Source of the DNA: DAOUBP01 sp034432655
Lineage (GTDB): Bacteria; Chloroflexota; Anaerolineae; CG2-30-64-16
NCBI GenBank assembly: GCA_034432655.1
Contig: DAOUBP010000122.1
Span: 1-38,162 of the forward strand
Direction of reading: 5' to 3'
Length of the DNA stretch: 38,162 nt
This document shows, piece after piece, positions 1-9,606 of the stretch. Under the pieces are notes generated by a model, which worked only from the letters and a program-made list of their open reading frames with translations, made no database searches and was not told the DNA's origin. A program made the translations under genes and the position numbers. Numbering within the stretch: the first letter of the stretch is position 1; the number at the start of each line of letters is the position of its first letter.

Positions 1-30
1 TGTCAATTATCCCACGGCAGGCAGACTCTT

Positions 31-296
31 GGCTTGCGGCGCTCCGGCGCCGCTTTTCAATCGCCCCGCCTGCATCTCACCGCAAGCCAGAGCGGCGTCG
101 TGCCGCCGCAGCGTGACCTTCTGGCTTGCGGCGCTCCGGCGCCGCTTTTCAATCGCCCCGCCAGCATCTCACCGCAAGCCAGAGCGGCGTCATGCCGCCG
201 CAGCGTGACCTGCTGGCTTGCGGCCCTCCGGCGCCGCTTTTCAATCGCCCCGCCGGCATCTCACCGCAAGCCAGAGCGGCGTCGTGCCGCCGCAAT
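31..296. repeat. Three tandem copies of a 92-bp palindromic repeat
   Basis: The motif GGCTTGCGG recurs at 31, 123 and 215, giving an exact 92-bp period over three near-identical units. Each unit holds an inverted repeat (GGCTTGCGG pairing with CCGCAAGCC about 40 bases later) and GC-rich inner arms, so each copy could fold into a hairpin. The third copy ends near 296. A related single copy lies at 16636-16708. I see no convincing gene between 1 and 401; short open frames here are translations of the repeat. Confidence 0.9.
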
Positions 297-325
297 CTAA
301 AACAATAGCACTGCTGATGACTCTC

Positions 326-351
326 TGCTATAATGTGCTTACCCAAAGCAC
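326..351 (+). promoter_or_regulatory. Extended -10 promoter and operator-like dyad before lacZ
   Basis: TGCTATAAT at 326-334 is an extended -10 element with a perfect TATAAT. No good -35 is present at the right distance. Immediately downstream GTGCTT (335-340) and AAGCAC (346-351) form a 6-bp dyad around the expected transcription start, where a repressor could sit. The operator role is inferred from position only. Confidence 0.55.
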
Positions 352-401
352 GTTCCTTCTGACGCGCGCAACGTCTACACCGACAAGGAGAAGACACCTT
401 G

Positions 402-3400
402 ATGCAAACGCTACTCCCTGACTGGCAAAACCCCGAACTGACCGGCCGTAACCGGGAGCGCGGCCACACGCTTACCGTGCCGTACCCTGACGAGGGGTCG
501 GCCCTGGCCGCCGGCCGGGAGGATTCCCCCTTTTTCAGCAGCCTGAATGGGGCCTGGCGCTTCCACCTGGCCGCCAACCCGGACGCCACACCGACGGGTT
601 TCCAACATCCGGACTTCGAGGACACGGCCTGGGGCACGATCAATGTGCCGGGCAACTGGCAGCTGCAGGGCTATGATCGGCCCATCTACTGCAACGTGCA
701 ATATCCCTTCCCTACGGCCGCTTACCCGCGCGTGCCCGCGGCCGAAAACCCCACTGGCTGCTACCGGCGGAGGTTTCGGGTGCCCCCCGCATGGATCGGG
801 CAGCCTGTCTTCCTGGTCTTCGAAGGGATAGACTCGGCATTTCACGTCTGGGTTAACGGGCAGGAGGTCGGTTACAGCACCGACAGCCGGCTGCCGGCCG
901 AGTTCGAGATCAGCAACCACCTCCGGCCGGGGGACAACACGCTGGCCGTCCAGGTCTATCGCTGGTCGGTGGGGAGTTGGTTAGAGGACCAGGACTTCTG
1001 GCGCCTGAGCGGCATCTACCGGGACGTTTACCTCTACACCGTGCCGACGGTGCACCTGTGGGACCTGGCCGTGGAGACCCGCTTCGACACCGAGTACCGC
1101 GACGCATTCCTGCGGGTTCAGGTCACCGTGCGCAATTTCACCCCCCACCCTGTGGCAGACTACCACCTGGGGCTGAAGCTGGTGGACGCCCGGGGCCAAA
1201 CGGTGGCCATCCAGCCGGATCCAGGGTGGCGGAAGATCGCGTTCGACGGCCAGGGGAGGCCTTTCGTGGACGACCACACATACGAGGCGGTCAACGTGCG
1301 CGGAGGCGGGGAGACAGCCCTGGCCATCACCGCGCGCGTTCCCGCACCGCAGCACTGGTCGGCCGAGCAACCACACCTCTACACCCTGCTGGTGACACTG
1401 CTGGACCCGGAAGGCAGGGTCATAGAGGTGCAACGTTGCCGCGTCGGCTTCCGCCAGGTGGAGGTGCACGATGGCAGGCTGTGGTTGAACGGCCGGCCGA
1501 TCCTGTTGAAAGGGGTGAACCGCCACGAATTCGACCCGGAGGCCGGCCATACCGTCAGCGTCGAATCCATGATCCGGGATATTCGCCTGATGAAGCAGGC
1601 CAACATCAACGCGATGCGCAACAGCCATTACCCCAACGATCCGCGCTGGTATGACCTGTGCGACGAATACGGCCTCTACGTCATTGACGAAGCCAACATC
1701 GAGAGCCACGGCATATGGGACATGCCGACACACGACCCGCGCTGGGCCCCGGCATTCCTGGAGCGCGGCATGCGCATGGTGCAACGCAACCGCAACCATC
1801 CGTGCATCATCATGTGGTCGCTGGGCAACGAAGCCGGCTGGGGGCCAAATCATGCTGCGCTGGCCGGCTGGATACACGAGGCCGACCCGACCCGGCCGGT
1901 GCATTACGAATCGGTCAGCAATTACGACCGGGAGATCATCCGCCGCGCGCCGGTAAACGTCCTCAGCCTGATGTATCCCAGCATCGAGACGCTGGTGGCC
2001 TGGGCGACCGACCCGACCGACGACCGGCCCGTGGTGATGTGCGAGTACGCGCATGCGATGGGCAACTCCTGCGGCAACCTGGGAGAGTACTGGGACGCCA
2101 TCCGGGCGCATCCCCGGCTGATCGGCGGGTTCGTGTGGGATTGGGTGGATCAGGGGCTGCGCCGGGTGGAGCCGGACGGCCGCCAGTGGTGGGCCTATGG
2201 CGGCGATTTCGGCGATGAACCCAACGATGGCAACTTCTGCATCAACGGCTTGGTGGCGCCTGACCGGACGCCCCATCCGCAACTTTGGGAATACAAGAAG
2301 GTGCTCCAGCCGGTGATCCTGGAACCGGTAGACCTGGCCAGGGGCGTGTTACGCGCTGTCAACGACTGGCGCTTCACAAGCCTGGACTGTCTGCAGATCG
2401 CCTGGCAGCTTCACGAAAACGGCCGGCCCTTGCAGGCAGGGACGTTGCCGCCGTTGCCGACACCGCCGGCTGCGCAGGCCATCTTCACAGTGCCGTTTCA
2501 GCTGCCCACCGCCCCCCGACCGGGCGCCGAGTACCACCTGACGGTCCGTTTTGTCCTGGCCGCGGAGGCCCCCTGGGCGCCGGCCGGCCATGAGGTTGCG
2601 TGGGAGCAGTTCGCATTGCCGGTGGCTGTGCCCGCAGTCCCGCGGCGGCCCCTGGCCGAGATGCCGGCATTGACGCTGCGCGAGGATGCCGGCCAGGCCG
2701 TCATCGAAGGGGCGGAGTTCAGGTTGGCGTTCGATCAGCACACAGGCCAGCTGACGGCCTGGGAGCACGCCGGCCGGCCATTGTTGGCGGCGGGGCCGAA
2801 GCTGCAGATCTGGCGCGCTCCCACCGACAACGACGCCACCACCTGGGGCGATCAGCTGGCCGCCATCCACTGGCGCGCGGCGGGTCTTGACCGCCTGGCC
2901 CACGACCTCCGTCGCTTCATCGCGCGCCAGATCAGGCCGGAGCTGGTGTTAGCAGATGCGGATTTCTGGGTCGCCGCGCCGGGGCACGCAGCCGGGTTCG
3001 ACTGCCGTCACCGCTACGCCATCTACGGGAACGGCGAGGTCGTGCTCTACACCGATCTGCGCCCTGTGGGCGAGCTTCCTCATCTGCCTCGTATCGGTGT
3101 GCGTCTGGCCGTGCCCACCGCGTTGGAGGTCGCCACCTGGTATGGCCGCGGGCCGCACGAGAACTATGCCGACCGTAAACGGGGCGCAGCGGTGGGCCTT
3201 TACTGCCTGCCGGTGGACGCGCTGTATCATCCTTATGTCATGCCGCAGGAAAACGGCAATCGCACCGACGTGCGTTGGGCCGCGCTCACCGACGCCGACG
3301 GCTGCGGGCTGCTGGCCACGGCCGACGCAGTATTCGAGTTCAGCGCCGGCCGCTTCACCGCCGAGGATCTGACCAGCGCCCGCCACATCCACGAAGTGCC

Positions 3401-3599
3401 GCGGCGAGAGGTGATCACCTGGAACCTGGACTACCGCCATACAGGGCTGGGCGGCAATAGCTGTGGGCCGGGCACCCTGCCCCAATACCGCATCCCCCCT
3501 GCACCGGTGCGTTTTACCTTCCGCCTGTGCCCGTTGCAAAGGGATGTGGCGCCCGAGGACGTGGCCGCGACCTGGCCGGAGGAGTATGATGCCGGATGA
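402..3599 (+). CDS. lacZ: Beta-galactosidase, glycoside hydrolase family 2
   Basis: Hydrolyses terminal beta-D-galactosides such as lactose, presumably in the cytoplasm since no signal peptide is visible. The protein is about 1065 residues, close to E. coli LacZ (1024). It shows the GH2 order: jelly-roll sugar-binding domain (about 50-225), Ig-like domain, TIM barrel starting near the motif GVNRHEFDPEAGH, then the C-terminal beta-galactosidase small-chain domain. The acid/base glutamate is near residue 477 in SLGNEAGWG and the nucleophile near residue 548 in MCEYAHAMGNSCGN. ATG at 402 is chosen; an in-frame TTG at 399 is closer to the AAGGAG at 385-390 and is an alternative start. It is monocistronic, and the next gene converges on it. 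Confidence 0.95.
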   Translation: MQTLLPDWQNPELTGRNRERGHTLTVPYPDEGSALAAGREDSPFFSSLNGAWRFHLAANPDATPTGFQHPDFEDTAWGTINVPGNWQLQGYDRPIYCNVQYPFPTAAYPRVPAAENPTGCYRRRFRVPPAWIGQPVFLVFEGIDSAFHVWVNGQEVGYSTDSRLPAEFEISNHLRPGDNTLAVQVYRWSVGSWLEDQDFWRLSGIYRDVYLYTVPTVHLWDLAVETRFDTEYRDAFLRVQVTVRNFTPHPVADYHLGLKLVDARGQTVAIQPDPGWRKIAFDGQGRPFVDDHTYEAVNVRGGGETALAITARVPAPQHWSAEQPHLYTLLVTLLDPEGRVIEVQRCRVGFRQVEVHDGRLWLNGRPILLKGVNRHEFDPEAGHTVSVESMIRDIRLMKQANINAMRNSHYPNDPRWYDLCDEYGLYVIDEANIESHGIWDMPTHDPRWAPAFLERGMRMVQRNRNHPCIIMWSLGNEAGWGPNHAALAGWIHEADPTRPVHYESVSNYDREIIRRAPVNVLSLMYPSIETLVAWATDPTDDRPVVMCEYAHAMGNSCGNLGEYWDAIRAHPRLIGGFVWDWVDQGLRRVEPDGRQWWAYGGDFGDEPNDGNFCINGLVAPDRTPHPQLWEYKKVLQPVILEPVDLARGVLRAVNDWRFTSLDCLQIAWQLHENGRPLQAGTLPPLPTPPAAQAIFTVPFQLPTAPRPGAEYHLTVRFVLAAEAPWAPAGHEVAWEQFALPVAVPAVPRRPLAEMPALTLREDAGQAVIEGAEFRLAFDQHTGQLTAWEHAGRPLLAAGPKLQIWRAPTDNDATTWGDQLAAIHWRAAGLDRLAHDLRRFIARQIRPELVLADADFWVAAPGHAAGFDCRHRYAIYGNGEVVLYTDLRPVGELPHLPRIGVRLAVPTALEVATWYGRGPHENYADRKRGAAVGLYCLPVDALYHPYVMPQENGNRTDVRWAALTDADGCGLLATADAVFEFSAGRFTAEDLTSARHIHEVPRREVITWNLDYRHTGLGGNSCGPGTLPQYRIPPAPVRFTFRLCPLQRDVAPEDVAATWPEEYDAG

Positions 3600-3656
3600 T
3601 CGGGTGCGGGCAGGTGGCGAGTCGCCGACAGCGCTTCGCCTAACGCACAAGCGCGC

Positions 3657-5084
3657 TCAAAGCTGCCTGGTGAGGATAGCCAGCACGTCCATCAGGCTCA
3701 AGGCGGTGTGATAACCCGGATCGGCATCGGGATAGGCCGGCACCAGGTTGGACACGCGGCCTTCGCCATCACGCAGCTTCACGGCCATCAGGTGGATGTC
3801 CGGCCGCAGATAGTGCGTCACGAACGCGTTATGACACATGGCCATCACGCGCCGGCCGAGCAACCAATCCTCCAGGTCTCTGCTGGCATGGGTCAGCGCT
3901 GCTGCAGCACGGATCGTTTCCGGCAGGCTCCACCAGGGCAACGTGTCGTCAATGGGCTTGTGTGTTACCAGGTCCACACTTTTGACAATCCCGCCCAAAT
4001 CGGCTCGAAAGCCGGCCTCGAAGGCGCGCGCCAGGATGGACGGCATGCTATGCGCCATGTACAGCAGCTCGCCTTCCTGCGCCGGGGTCGCGCCGCCATG
4101 ACGCCGCACCGCCAGGTAAAACTTCAGAAACAGCCCCACAAATTCCAGCGTGTGGCCGGGATCACCGATCACGCGGCCTTGCGCATCGGCTGCGGGGCGG
4201 CCATCTTCGCGGATGAACTCGACCAGGGCGTGCGGCCGCAGCAGCGGCCAGCGGGCTTCCAGGTTCACATGGCCGTAGAACACGCGCCGCGCCAGCCGTA
4301 ATCCTATCTCGGTGGTGGCCGGCCCGGGCTCGTAACGGGCCATCAGCGCGGCCAGGCCCAGGGCGATCATCGCCGGCCCATGCGAACTCGCGCCCGGCAT
4401 GGCCACCACCGAGGCCAGGCCTTGCGGCTGCGGCTGATCGCTGCGGAAACGGCCGGCCAGGATGTCATCGCACAATGCCAGGCACCACGCGCGCGCCTCA
4501 GCCAGCAACCCGGCATCCCCCAGGAAATGCGCGGCCGCGTAGAGACCTTTGGCAGCAAACAAATCGCTGTAGTTACTGGGGAAGGACGCAGACAACGTGA
4601 CCGGCACCCGGTTGAAGGCCGCGTCCAGCTCAAACGGCACGCCTTCCGGCGTCATGGCAAAATAGAGGTGGCCGCCGTTGGCTTTGCGCACGTCCCGCAC
4701 CCGATCTGCCAACGCGCGAACCAACGTACGAACGCGGGCCAGAAGTGCAGCGGTGGCAGAGTCGTCGGCATAAGGCACCAGCCAGCCCCCGAAGGCGGCT
4801 AGCGCCTCCAGGCCACGGCCTTGCACCCAGCCGCTGACCAGGCTCAGGCCCAACCAGGGATGATCAGGGGGAAAATCCTCGCCGGTGATCAGGTCCAGCT
4901 TGGTATCAAGCCACGGGTAGATGCCGCCGGGCACCTGACGCCGCTCGGTGCGCGCCAGGACGGCCGACAACTGGGTCGCAATGATCGCCCGGTACGGCTC
5001 GATAAGTTGTTTGAAATCGCCGGCCGTCGGCTCAGGTGGCAGATGTACGGGCCGGTACCCGGCCGTCAGAGGTGTGTCGGGCAT
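3657..5084 (-). CDS. N-acylglucosamine 2-epimerase-like (alpha/alpha)6-barrel protein
   Basis: A 475-residue soluble protein that looks like the AGE superfamily, whose members epimerise or isomerise aldoses such as N-acetylglucosamine, cellobiose or mannose. Supporting motifs are GDPGHTLEFVGLFLKF (around residues 300-316), which matches the family's GHxxE active-site helix, and PWWSLPETIRAA, which matches the conserved W-x-P-E-x-x-R/A helix. The exact substrate cannot be read from the sequence. The start has AAGGAG 8 nt upstream. It lies 51 bp downstream of the proline racemase-family gene on the same strand and is probably co-transcribed, although sugar epimerisation and hydroxyproline metabolism are not an obvious pair. 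An unsaturated glucuronyl hydrolase-like fold is a less likely alternative. Confidence 0.65.
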   Translation of the reverse strand: MPDTPLTAGYRPVHLPPEPTAGDFKQLIEPYRAIIATQLSAVLARTERRQVPGGIYPWLDTKLDLITGEDFPPDHPWLGLSLVSGWVQGRGLEALAAFGGWLVPYADDSATAALLARVRTLVRALADRVRDVRKANGGHLYFAMTPEGVPFELDAAFNRVPVTLSASFPSNYSDLFAAKGLYAAAHFLGDAGLLAEARAWCLALCDDILAGRFRSDQPQPQGLASVVAMPGASSHGPAMIALGLAALMARYEPGPATTEIGLRLARRVFYGHVNLEARWPLLRPHALVEFIREDGRPAADAQGRVIGDPGHTLEFVGLFLKFYLAVRRHGGATPAQEGELLYMAHSMPSILARAFEAGFRADLGGIVKSVDLVTHKPIDDTLPWWSLPETIRAAAALTHASRDLEDWLLGRRVMAMCHNAFVTHYLRPDIHLMAVKLRDGEGRVSNLVPAYPDADPGYHTALSLMDVLAILTRQL

Positions 5085-5135
5085 GGTAAGCGCTCCTTGG
5101 TCAGTGTGAGGCCAGTCACGGCAGCCACAATGGGG

Positions 5136-6194
5136 CTATCGTCCCCAGATATCGCCCACCGTGAACCCTTCTGGGAACGGGTCGGACGGGTCGAGCACAT
5201 ATTGCGCGATGCCGGTGATCCAGGCAGTACCGCTGAGAACCGGCACCACTGCAGGATAGGGGCCGACCTGCGTCTCCCGCAGCAGCCGGCCGGTGAAGAG
5301 GGTGCCCAGGATGCCCTCATGCCGGAATTCCTCGCCCAACGCCAGCTGCCCTCGGCGATGGAGCACCGCCATTGCGGCACAGGTGCCCGTGCCACAGGGC
5401 GAGCGGTCTAGCGCGCCGGTCCAGGTCGCCGGCCGTTCCCAGTCAATGGGCCCGATGGACACAGTGACGGCGTTCTTGCGCTGCGCGTCAGGACGCGTGG
5501 GCGGGCCGTAAAGCTGCGAGATGGTAGGGCCGATGATCTGCGGGTTATCGGGATGCGCCACAGGATACTGCTCGCGCGTTGCCTGGCGCAGGATCTCGCC
5601 GATACGGACGATATCGCGGCCTTCATCGGGAGTCAGCCGCAGGCCAAACTGTCGTGCGTCGGCCAGCACATAGAACATACCGCCCCAGGCCACATCCACG
5701 TGCACCGTGCCCAGGGTCGGCGCCTCCACCGGCACGTCCAAATGCACGGCAAACGCGGGCACATTCTCGAAGGTCACAGCGGTGACCTTGCCTTCCCGGC
5801 AGTCGGCCCGTACTTTAATCAACCCGGCCGGCACCTCCAGGGTCAGCTCGGTGACCGGTTCGCGCATGGGCAGGATGCCGGTCTCCAACAGCACCGTGAC
5901 GACACAGATGGTGTTGGTGCCCGACATAGGCGGGTACTCGGTCTGTTCCATGATCACGAAACCGGCATCGGCCCCGGGCTGCGTGGGCGGCAAGAGCACG
6001 TTGCAGCACAGCGCCGGGTAGCCGCGCGGCTCGCGCAACATCAGGCGGCGCAGGCCATCGGCATGGGCCGCCAGGTAGCGCATCTTCTCGAACATCGTGG
6101 CCCCCGGCACGTCGGCCACGCCGCCGGTGATGACGCGACCGGGCTCCCCGCCCGCGTGAGCGTCCACGGCGGTGATCATGCGACTGATATGCAT
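5136..6194 (-). CDS. Proline racemase-family enzyme (Ser/Cys type, hydroxyproline dehydratase or epimerase)
   Basis: A 352-residue member of the proline racemase superfamily, the usual length. In true proline racemases the two catalytic acid/bases are cysteines. Here the first motif reads PPMSGTNT, with Ser near residue 91, and the second reads DRSPCGTGTC, with Cys near residue 267. In this superfamily a Ser/Cys or Thr/Cys pair is associated with trans-3-hydroxy-L-proline dehydratase or dual dehydratase/4-hydroxyproline 2-epimerase activity rather than proline racemisation. The N-terminal DAHAGGEPGRV motif is typical. The start is supported by GGAGGAG about 6 nt upstream and by a promoter at 6230-6257. 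The assigned activity is inferred from the catalytic residues only. Confidence 0.85.
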   Translation of the reverse strand: MHISRMITAVDAHAGGEPGRVITGGVADVPGATMFEKMRYLAAHADGLRRLMLREPRGYPALCCNVLLPPTQPGADAGFVIMEQTEYPPMSGTNTICVVTVLLETGILPMREPVTELTLEVPAGLIKVRADCREGKVTAVTFENVPAFAVHLDVPVEAPTLGTVHVDVAWGGMFYVLADARQFGLRLTPDEGRDIVRIGEILRQATREQYPVAHPDNPQIIGPTISQLYGPPTRPDAQRKNAVTVSIGPIDWERPATWTGALDRSPCGTGTCAAMAVLHRRGQLALGEEFRHEGILGTLFTGRLLRETQVGPYPAVVPVLSGTAWITGIAQYVLDPSDPFPEGFTVGDIWGR

Positions 6195-6229
6195 AACGCT
6201 CCTCCGCTCACAGGTTTACCGACAGGGCC

Positions 6230-6257
6230 ATTATACACCAAACAGCGCCCTTTTGAA
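6230..6257 (-). promoter_or_regulatory. Sigma-70-like promoter of the racemase/epimerase pair
   Basis: On the minus strand a perfect TATAAT -10 (ATTATA at 6230-6235) lies 16 bp from a TTCAAA -35 (6252-6257). It is about 35 bp upstream of the ATG at 6194 and oriented toward it. Confidence 0.6.
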
Positions 6258-6348
6258 TGCTCCTTACTTCTTTGCCCGCGTTGATCGCTTACGATGCACT
6301 TCAGTTGACCTGAAATTGCCGGACTTCGATGGAGGATATGGAGAAAAC

Positions 6349-7716
6349 GTGAGAAGATCATCTCTGACGCTTGTGACACGCCGGGCAGCGACCGTGCTTC
6401 TGCTCGGCGCGCTTTTTGTTGCCTTGTTGACCTGGGCCGGGCTGCCGGACCGGGAACAGCTCCCCGCGTTCCTCCTGGGCGCAGGCGTGCTCGGGGGCCT
6501 GCTGGCCGTCACCGGCTTCCTGGGGTGGTACCTGCTACTGAAGCCGCTGCCGGCCGGACACAAACGACCGACGGCCGCTGCGCTCAACCCCGGCCACCGC
6601 CGGCTGTTAGCCGCCCTGGTGGCGATCAGCGGTATCAATATCGTGATGGGCGGCTTCTGGGACGAGGTGTGGCACCGCAAGTATGGCTTGCCTTTCGGTG
6701 AGGACCTCTTATGGCGGCCGCACCTGTTGCTATACGCAGGCTTCACCCTGGTGATCGGGTTGTCGTTCCTGGGCCTGATCCGCATCCTGCGCCACGGCCG
6801 TGGCTCGTTACAACAGCGCTTTCGCAGCGACCCGATCGTGGGGCTGTTAGTGCTGGTGGGCGGCTTCCTGGTCTACGCGCTGCCGGCCGACCCCTTGTGG
6901 CATATCATTTACGGTGAGGACATCTCGGCCTGGAGCCTGCCGCACCTGGTGCTGACGGTCAGTTTCCTCCTGATCGTGCTGCTGGCGGCCGCGATCCAGC
7001 TCTCCACGTTGCAGGCGCGGGCCTGGACCTGGCTCCATCGTGGTCGCGGCGACGATGCGCTGCCCCTGATGATGGCCGCGTTCGGCCAGATTGTCCTGTT
7101 GCAAGTGTTGACCACCGAATGGGACACCAGTTCCTCTTTCGTGGTAACCAACCGGCCGGAGTGGCTGTTGCCTGCGCTGCTGGTCGGCGTGGCGGCCTTC
7201 ACGGGCACATGGGTCACCCACGCCACCCGGCTGATCGGCGCTGGCTCGGCTGCCGGGCTGATCGCGCTGGGCATCCGAAGCGGCCTGGTAGCCCTGTTCG
7301 GCTACGAAGGGGTCACGGCATCCCCGTGGATCGCCGCGCTGCCTGTGCTGTTAGGGATGGACGCCTGGTATGCGCTTCGCTGGGCGCGGCTGGGCCGGCC
7401 GTCGGGGATGCTCGCCACCGCCGCGGCCGGGCTGACAGGCGCCGCTGTCCTCGGTTACCCGTTGGTGAACGCCCTCTTCTTCTACCCTGAAATCAGCCCC
7501 GGCAACCTCCCGGTTATGTTGTTGACCGGGTTCAGCGCGGCTTTGGGGGGGAGCTGGCTGGGGATACGGCTGGGGGACTACCTGGCAACAGCCAACAAGC
7601 AAACAGAAGGTGCGGAGGACATCAGCCTGCCGCTGCGGCTGATCCCCGCCACCGGCCTGGCCGGGCTGCTGGCCTTCATCGCCGCCTTTGTCATTACGGC
7701 TGTACCGCCGGTTTGA
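6349..7716 (+). CDS. Polytopic membrane protein of unknown function
   Basis: I do not recognise this family. The 455-residue product is almost entirely hydrophobic, with roughly ten to twelve predicted membrane spans. Conserved-looking polar motifs sit between helices: GFWDEVWHRKYG, RPHLLLYAG, DPLWHIIYGED and SLPHLVL. These give a series of His, Trp and Asp residues facing one side, which might bind metal or a proton, but this is speculation. GTG at 6349 is chosen as the start because GGAGGATATGGAG lies just upstream and the first helix begins soon after; the open frame extends further upstream but overlaps the divergent promoter. A small membrane protein gene follows within 8 bp and is likely co-expressed. 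Confidence 0.7.
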   Translation: MRRSSLTLVTRRAATVLLLGALFVALLTWAGLPDREQLPAFLLGAGVLGGLLAVTGFLGWYLLLKPLPAGHKRPTAAALNPGHRRLLAALVAISGINIVMGGFWDEVWHRKYGLPFGEDLLWRPHLLLYAGFTLVIGLSFLGLIRILRHGRGSLQQRFRSDPIVGLLVLVGGFLVYALPADPLWHIIYGEDISAWSLPHLVLTVSFLLIVLLAAAIQLSTLQARAWTWLHRGRGDDALPLMMAAFGQIVLLQVLTTEWDTSSSFVVTNRPEWLLPALLVGVAAFTGTWVTHATRLIGAGSAAGLIALGIRSGLVALFGYEGVTASPWIAALPVLLGMDAWYALRWARLGRPSGMLATAAAGLTGAAVLGYPLVNALFFYPEISPGNLPVMLLTGFSAALGGSWLGIRLGDYLATANKQTEGAEDISLPLRLIPATGLAGLLAFIAAFVITAVPPV

Positions 7717-7724
7717 GGCCAGGG

Positions 7725-7898
7725 ATGCGCATCGCACTGTTTCTGACGACCCTGGCGCATGGGCGCGTCGGCGCGTGGGACGAGGTGGCGCTCATCTCCC
7801 TGGCTGTGCTCACCGCAGGCTTGATTGCCGCGCTGGCGGTTGGTGGCCGGCGCTGGTTTGCGGCCGAGAAGGAAGAGGATGAGGACAGGACCCGGTAA
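7725..7898 (+). CDS. Small single-span membrane protein
   Basis: A 57-residue hypothetical protein with a short N-terminal hydrophobic stretch, a second hydrophobic helix (around residues 25-43) and a charged tail ending in EKEEDEDRTR. ATG at 7725 is preceded by GAGGCCAGGG; an in-frame TTG at 7713 is an alternative. It begins directly after the polytopic membrane protein gene and may be an accessory subunit. No family is recognised. Confidence 0.5.
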   Translation: MRIALFLTTLAHGRVGAWDEVALISLAVLTAGLIAALAVGGRRWFAAEKEEDEDRTR

Positions 7899-7917
7899 CG
7901 GACTGGGTGACCATCCC

Positions 7918-8712
7918 TTATTCCCCCGGATACCACGCGAAAAGCTCCAGGCCGGCCACCTCCTCGAAGCCTAGCTTACGGCAGATGGGCGCAGAGGTGG
8001 CCCGGTTGGCGTGGATGACGGCCGCCTCCGCGCCGTCACGGCTGGCGTCGGCCAGCCGACGGGCCACCAACGCCGTGTAAATGCCCTGGCCGCGAAAGCC
8101 CTCCAGCGTCGCGGCCGATGCCAGGTGCACAACAGGGTGGTCCGGCACGTAAACCATGCTGGCGAAGCCCACCGGATAGTCAACCCCTTCCAACGTGGCC
8201 AGGTAGACCCGCCGGCCGATCGGTCCCTGGCCGAAGAAGAGCGCCTCGGTCACCGCCCGCGTCTGCTCACGCGCCACACCCATCCCTTCAGCCATCAACC
8301 AGCCGGCCGTTTCAAAGTCATCAACCCCGGCCTCCCACACATGCACCGCCGGGTTGGTGGGGATGAAAATCGCCGGATAAGGATGCACCATCCCGGCGAA
8401 ACCGCTCACCCACTGCATGCCGGCCCGATGCAGCCGCTCCGCCAGGTCCCAGGGCGTGGAGCGTGGGCCTACCAGCCAGCCGAACGCCTTGCCCTGCTCC
8501 CAAAAGAAACGCAGCACATCCCAAATGGTACCGTCCGCGCTGCTCTCATCCAGCGTCGCACCGCCCACCAGGTTGGCAAACGGATCGGAGTCCCAGGTGA
8601 CACGGGCCCACACGCCGTTGGCGCGGTAGGTCTCCACCCGGCCCGGCAGTTCGGGGAGGTAAAACGCGGCCACTTCCAGAATGTCTAACAAGGTGTCCAG
8701 TTCCACGGTCAT
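7918..8712 (-). CDS. GNAT-family N-acetyltransferase
   Basis: A 264-residue protein with a C-terminal GNAT fold. The acetyl-CoA pyrophosphate-binding motif A is visible as EGFRGQGIYTALVARRLADA (around residue 208), followed by a terminal strand ending RKLGFEEVAGLELFAWY. The N-terminal half is GNAT-like but degenerate, as in two-domain acetyltransferases. The substrate is unknown. The gene starts 6 nt after the stop of the RpiR-type regulator, so the two probably form an operon and the regulator may control this acetyltransferase. Confidence 0.8.
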   Translation of the reverse strand: MTVELDTLLDILEVAAFYLPELPGRVETYRANGVWARVTWDSDPFANLVGGATLDESSADGTIWDVLRFFWEQGKAFGWLVGPRSTPWDLAERLHRAGMQWVSGFAGMVHPYPAIFIPTNPAVHVWEAGVDDFETAGWLMAEGMGVAREQTRAVTEALFFGQGPIGRRVYLATLEGVDYPVGFASMVYVPDHPVVHLASAATLEGFRGQGIYTALVARRLADASRDGAEAAVIHANRATSAPICRKLGFEEVAGLELFAWYPGE

Positions 8713-8718
8713 ACCGGC

Positions 8719-9585
8719 TCATCCATGATGAAGGGAAAGCACGCCGGCGATGCGCTGCAGGCAGCGCTCGGTCACTTCAGGGCGCTTCAGCGACATGAAC
8801 GCGTAGAGGACGTCAATCAGGGCAACTTGCGCCACCCGCGCGCCCAGCGGATAGCCATGCGCCAGCGCTTCCTGGGCCGCCGTGCACAGGCTGATGTCTG
8901 CCAGGGTTGCGATGGCGGATGCCGGATGATTGGTGATCGCGATGGTGATCGCGCCGCTGTTCTTGGCCACCTCCAACGCGGCGTACACATCTCGCGATTC
9001 TCCCGAGTGCGATACCCCCACCGCCACATCATCGGCCGTCAACAGGGTTGCAGAGATCGCCTGGAGCTCGGGATCGGTGTGGGCCACAGCCCGGATGCCC
9101 AGGCGGATCAACTTGTACTGGAGCTCCAGCGCAGCAACCGCGCCCCCGCCGGAACCGTAAACGTCAACACGGCGAGCTGCTAACAGCACATCGGCCGCGC
9201 GGTCCAGGGCCTCAACATCCAGGACCGCCAACGTATCCTCCAGGGCCTTGATGTCCCCCCGGAACACCTTGTGCGCGCGGGCCAGCAGCGAGTCCTCCTC
9301 GGTAGCATACACATACGTGGCAATGCGCTCTGCAACAAGCTCCTGCGCCAGCCGGATCTTGAAATCGGTGTAGCCATCGGCCCCGATCCGCTTGCAGAAA
9401 CGGAACACCGTCGCGTCGCTGGCCGCGCAGCGCTGGGCCAGGTCGCTGATCGAAAGGTGCAACACGCTTTCAGGTTGCTCCAGGATGTACTGACCTACCT
9501 TCTGCTCCTGCTCGTTCAGCGAGGGCAGCAACGCACGGATGGTCAGCAGGATCCTGTGAGACGGTGAAGAGACAGAATCCAGCAT
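8719..9585 (-). CDS. MurR/RpiR-family transcriptional regulator with SIS domain
   Basis: A 288-residue cytoplasmic regulator of standard family length. Residues 1-77 form the RpiR helix-turn-helix domain (SISDLAQRCAASDATVFRFC then KRIGADGYTDFKIRLAQEL). Residues about 125-265 form a sugar isomerase (SIS) domain with the phosphosugar-binding motifs YGSGGGAV and GVSHSGESRDV. Family members sense phosphorylated sugars or amino sugars. It is divergent from the c-di-AMP-receptor gene; the 140-bp spacer carries a strong promoter and a perfect 16-bp palindrome that could be its operator. The upstream Shine-Dalgarno is weak. The effector is not deducible. Confidence 0.9.
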   Translation of the reverse strand: MLDSVSSPSHRILLTIRALLPSLNEQEQKVGQYILEQPESVLHLSISDLAQRCAASDATVFRFCKRIGADGYTDFKIRLAQELVAERIATYVYATEEDSLLARAHKVFRGDIKALEDTLAVLDVEALDRAADVLLAARRVDVYGSGGGAVAALELQYKLIRLGIRAVAHTDPELQAISATLLTADDVAVGVSHSGESRDVYAALEVAKNSGAITIAITNHPASAIATLADISLCTAAQEALAHGYPLGARVAQVALIDVLYAFMSLKRPEVTERCLQRIAGVLSLHHG

Positions 9586-9606
9586 ATCGTTTCACCAGGA
9601 CGGCAT

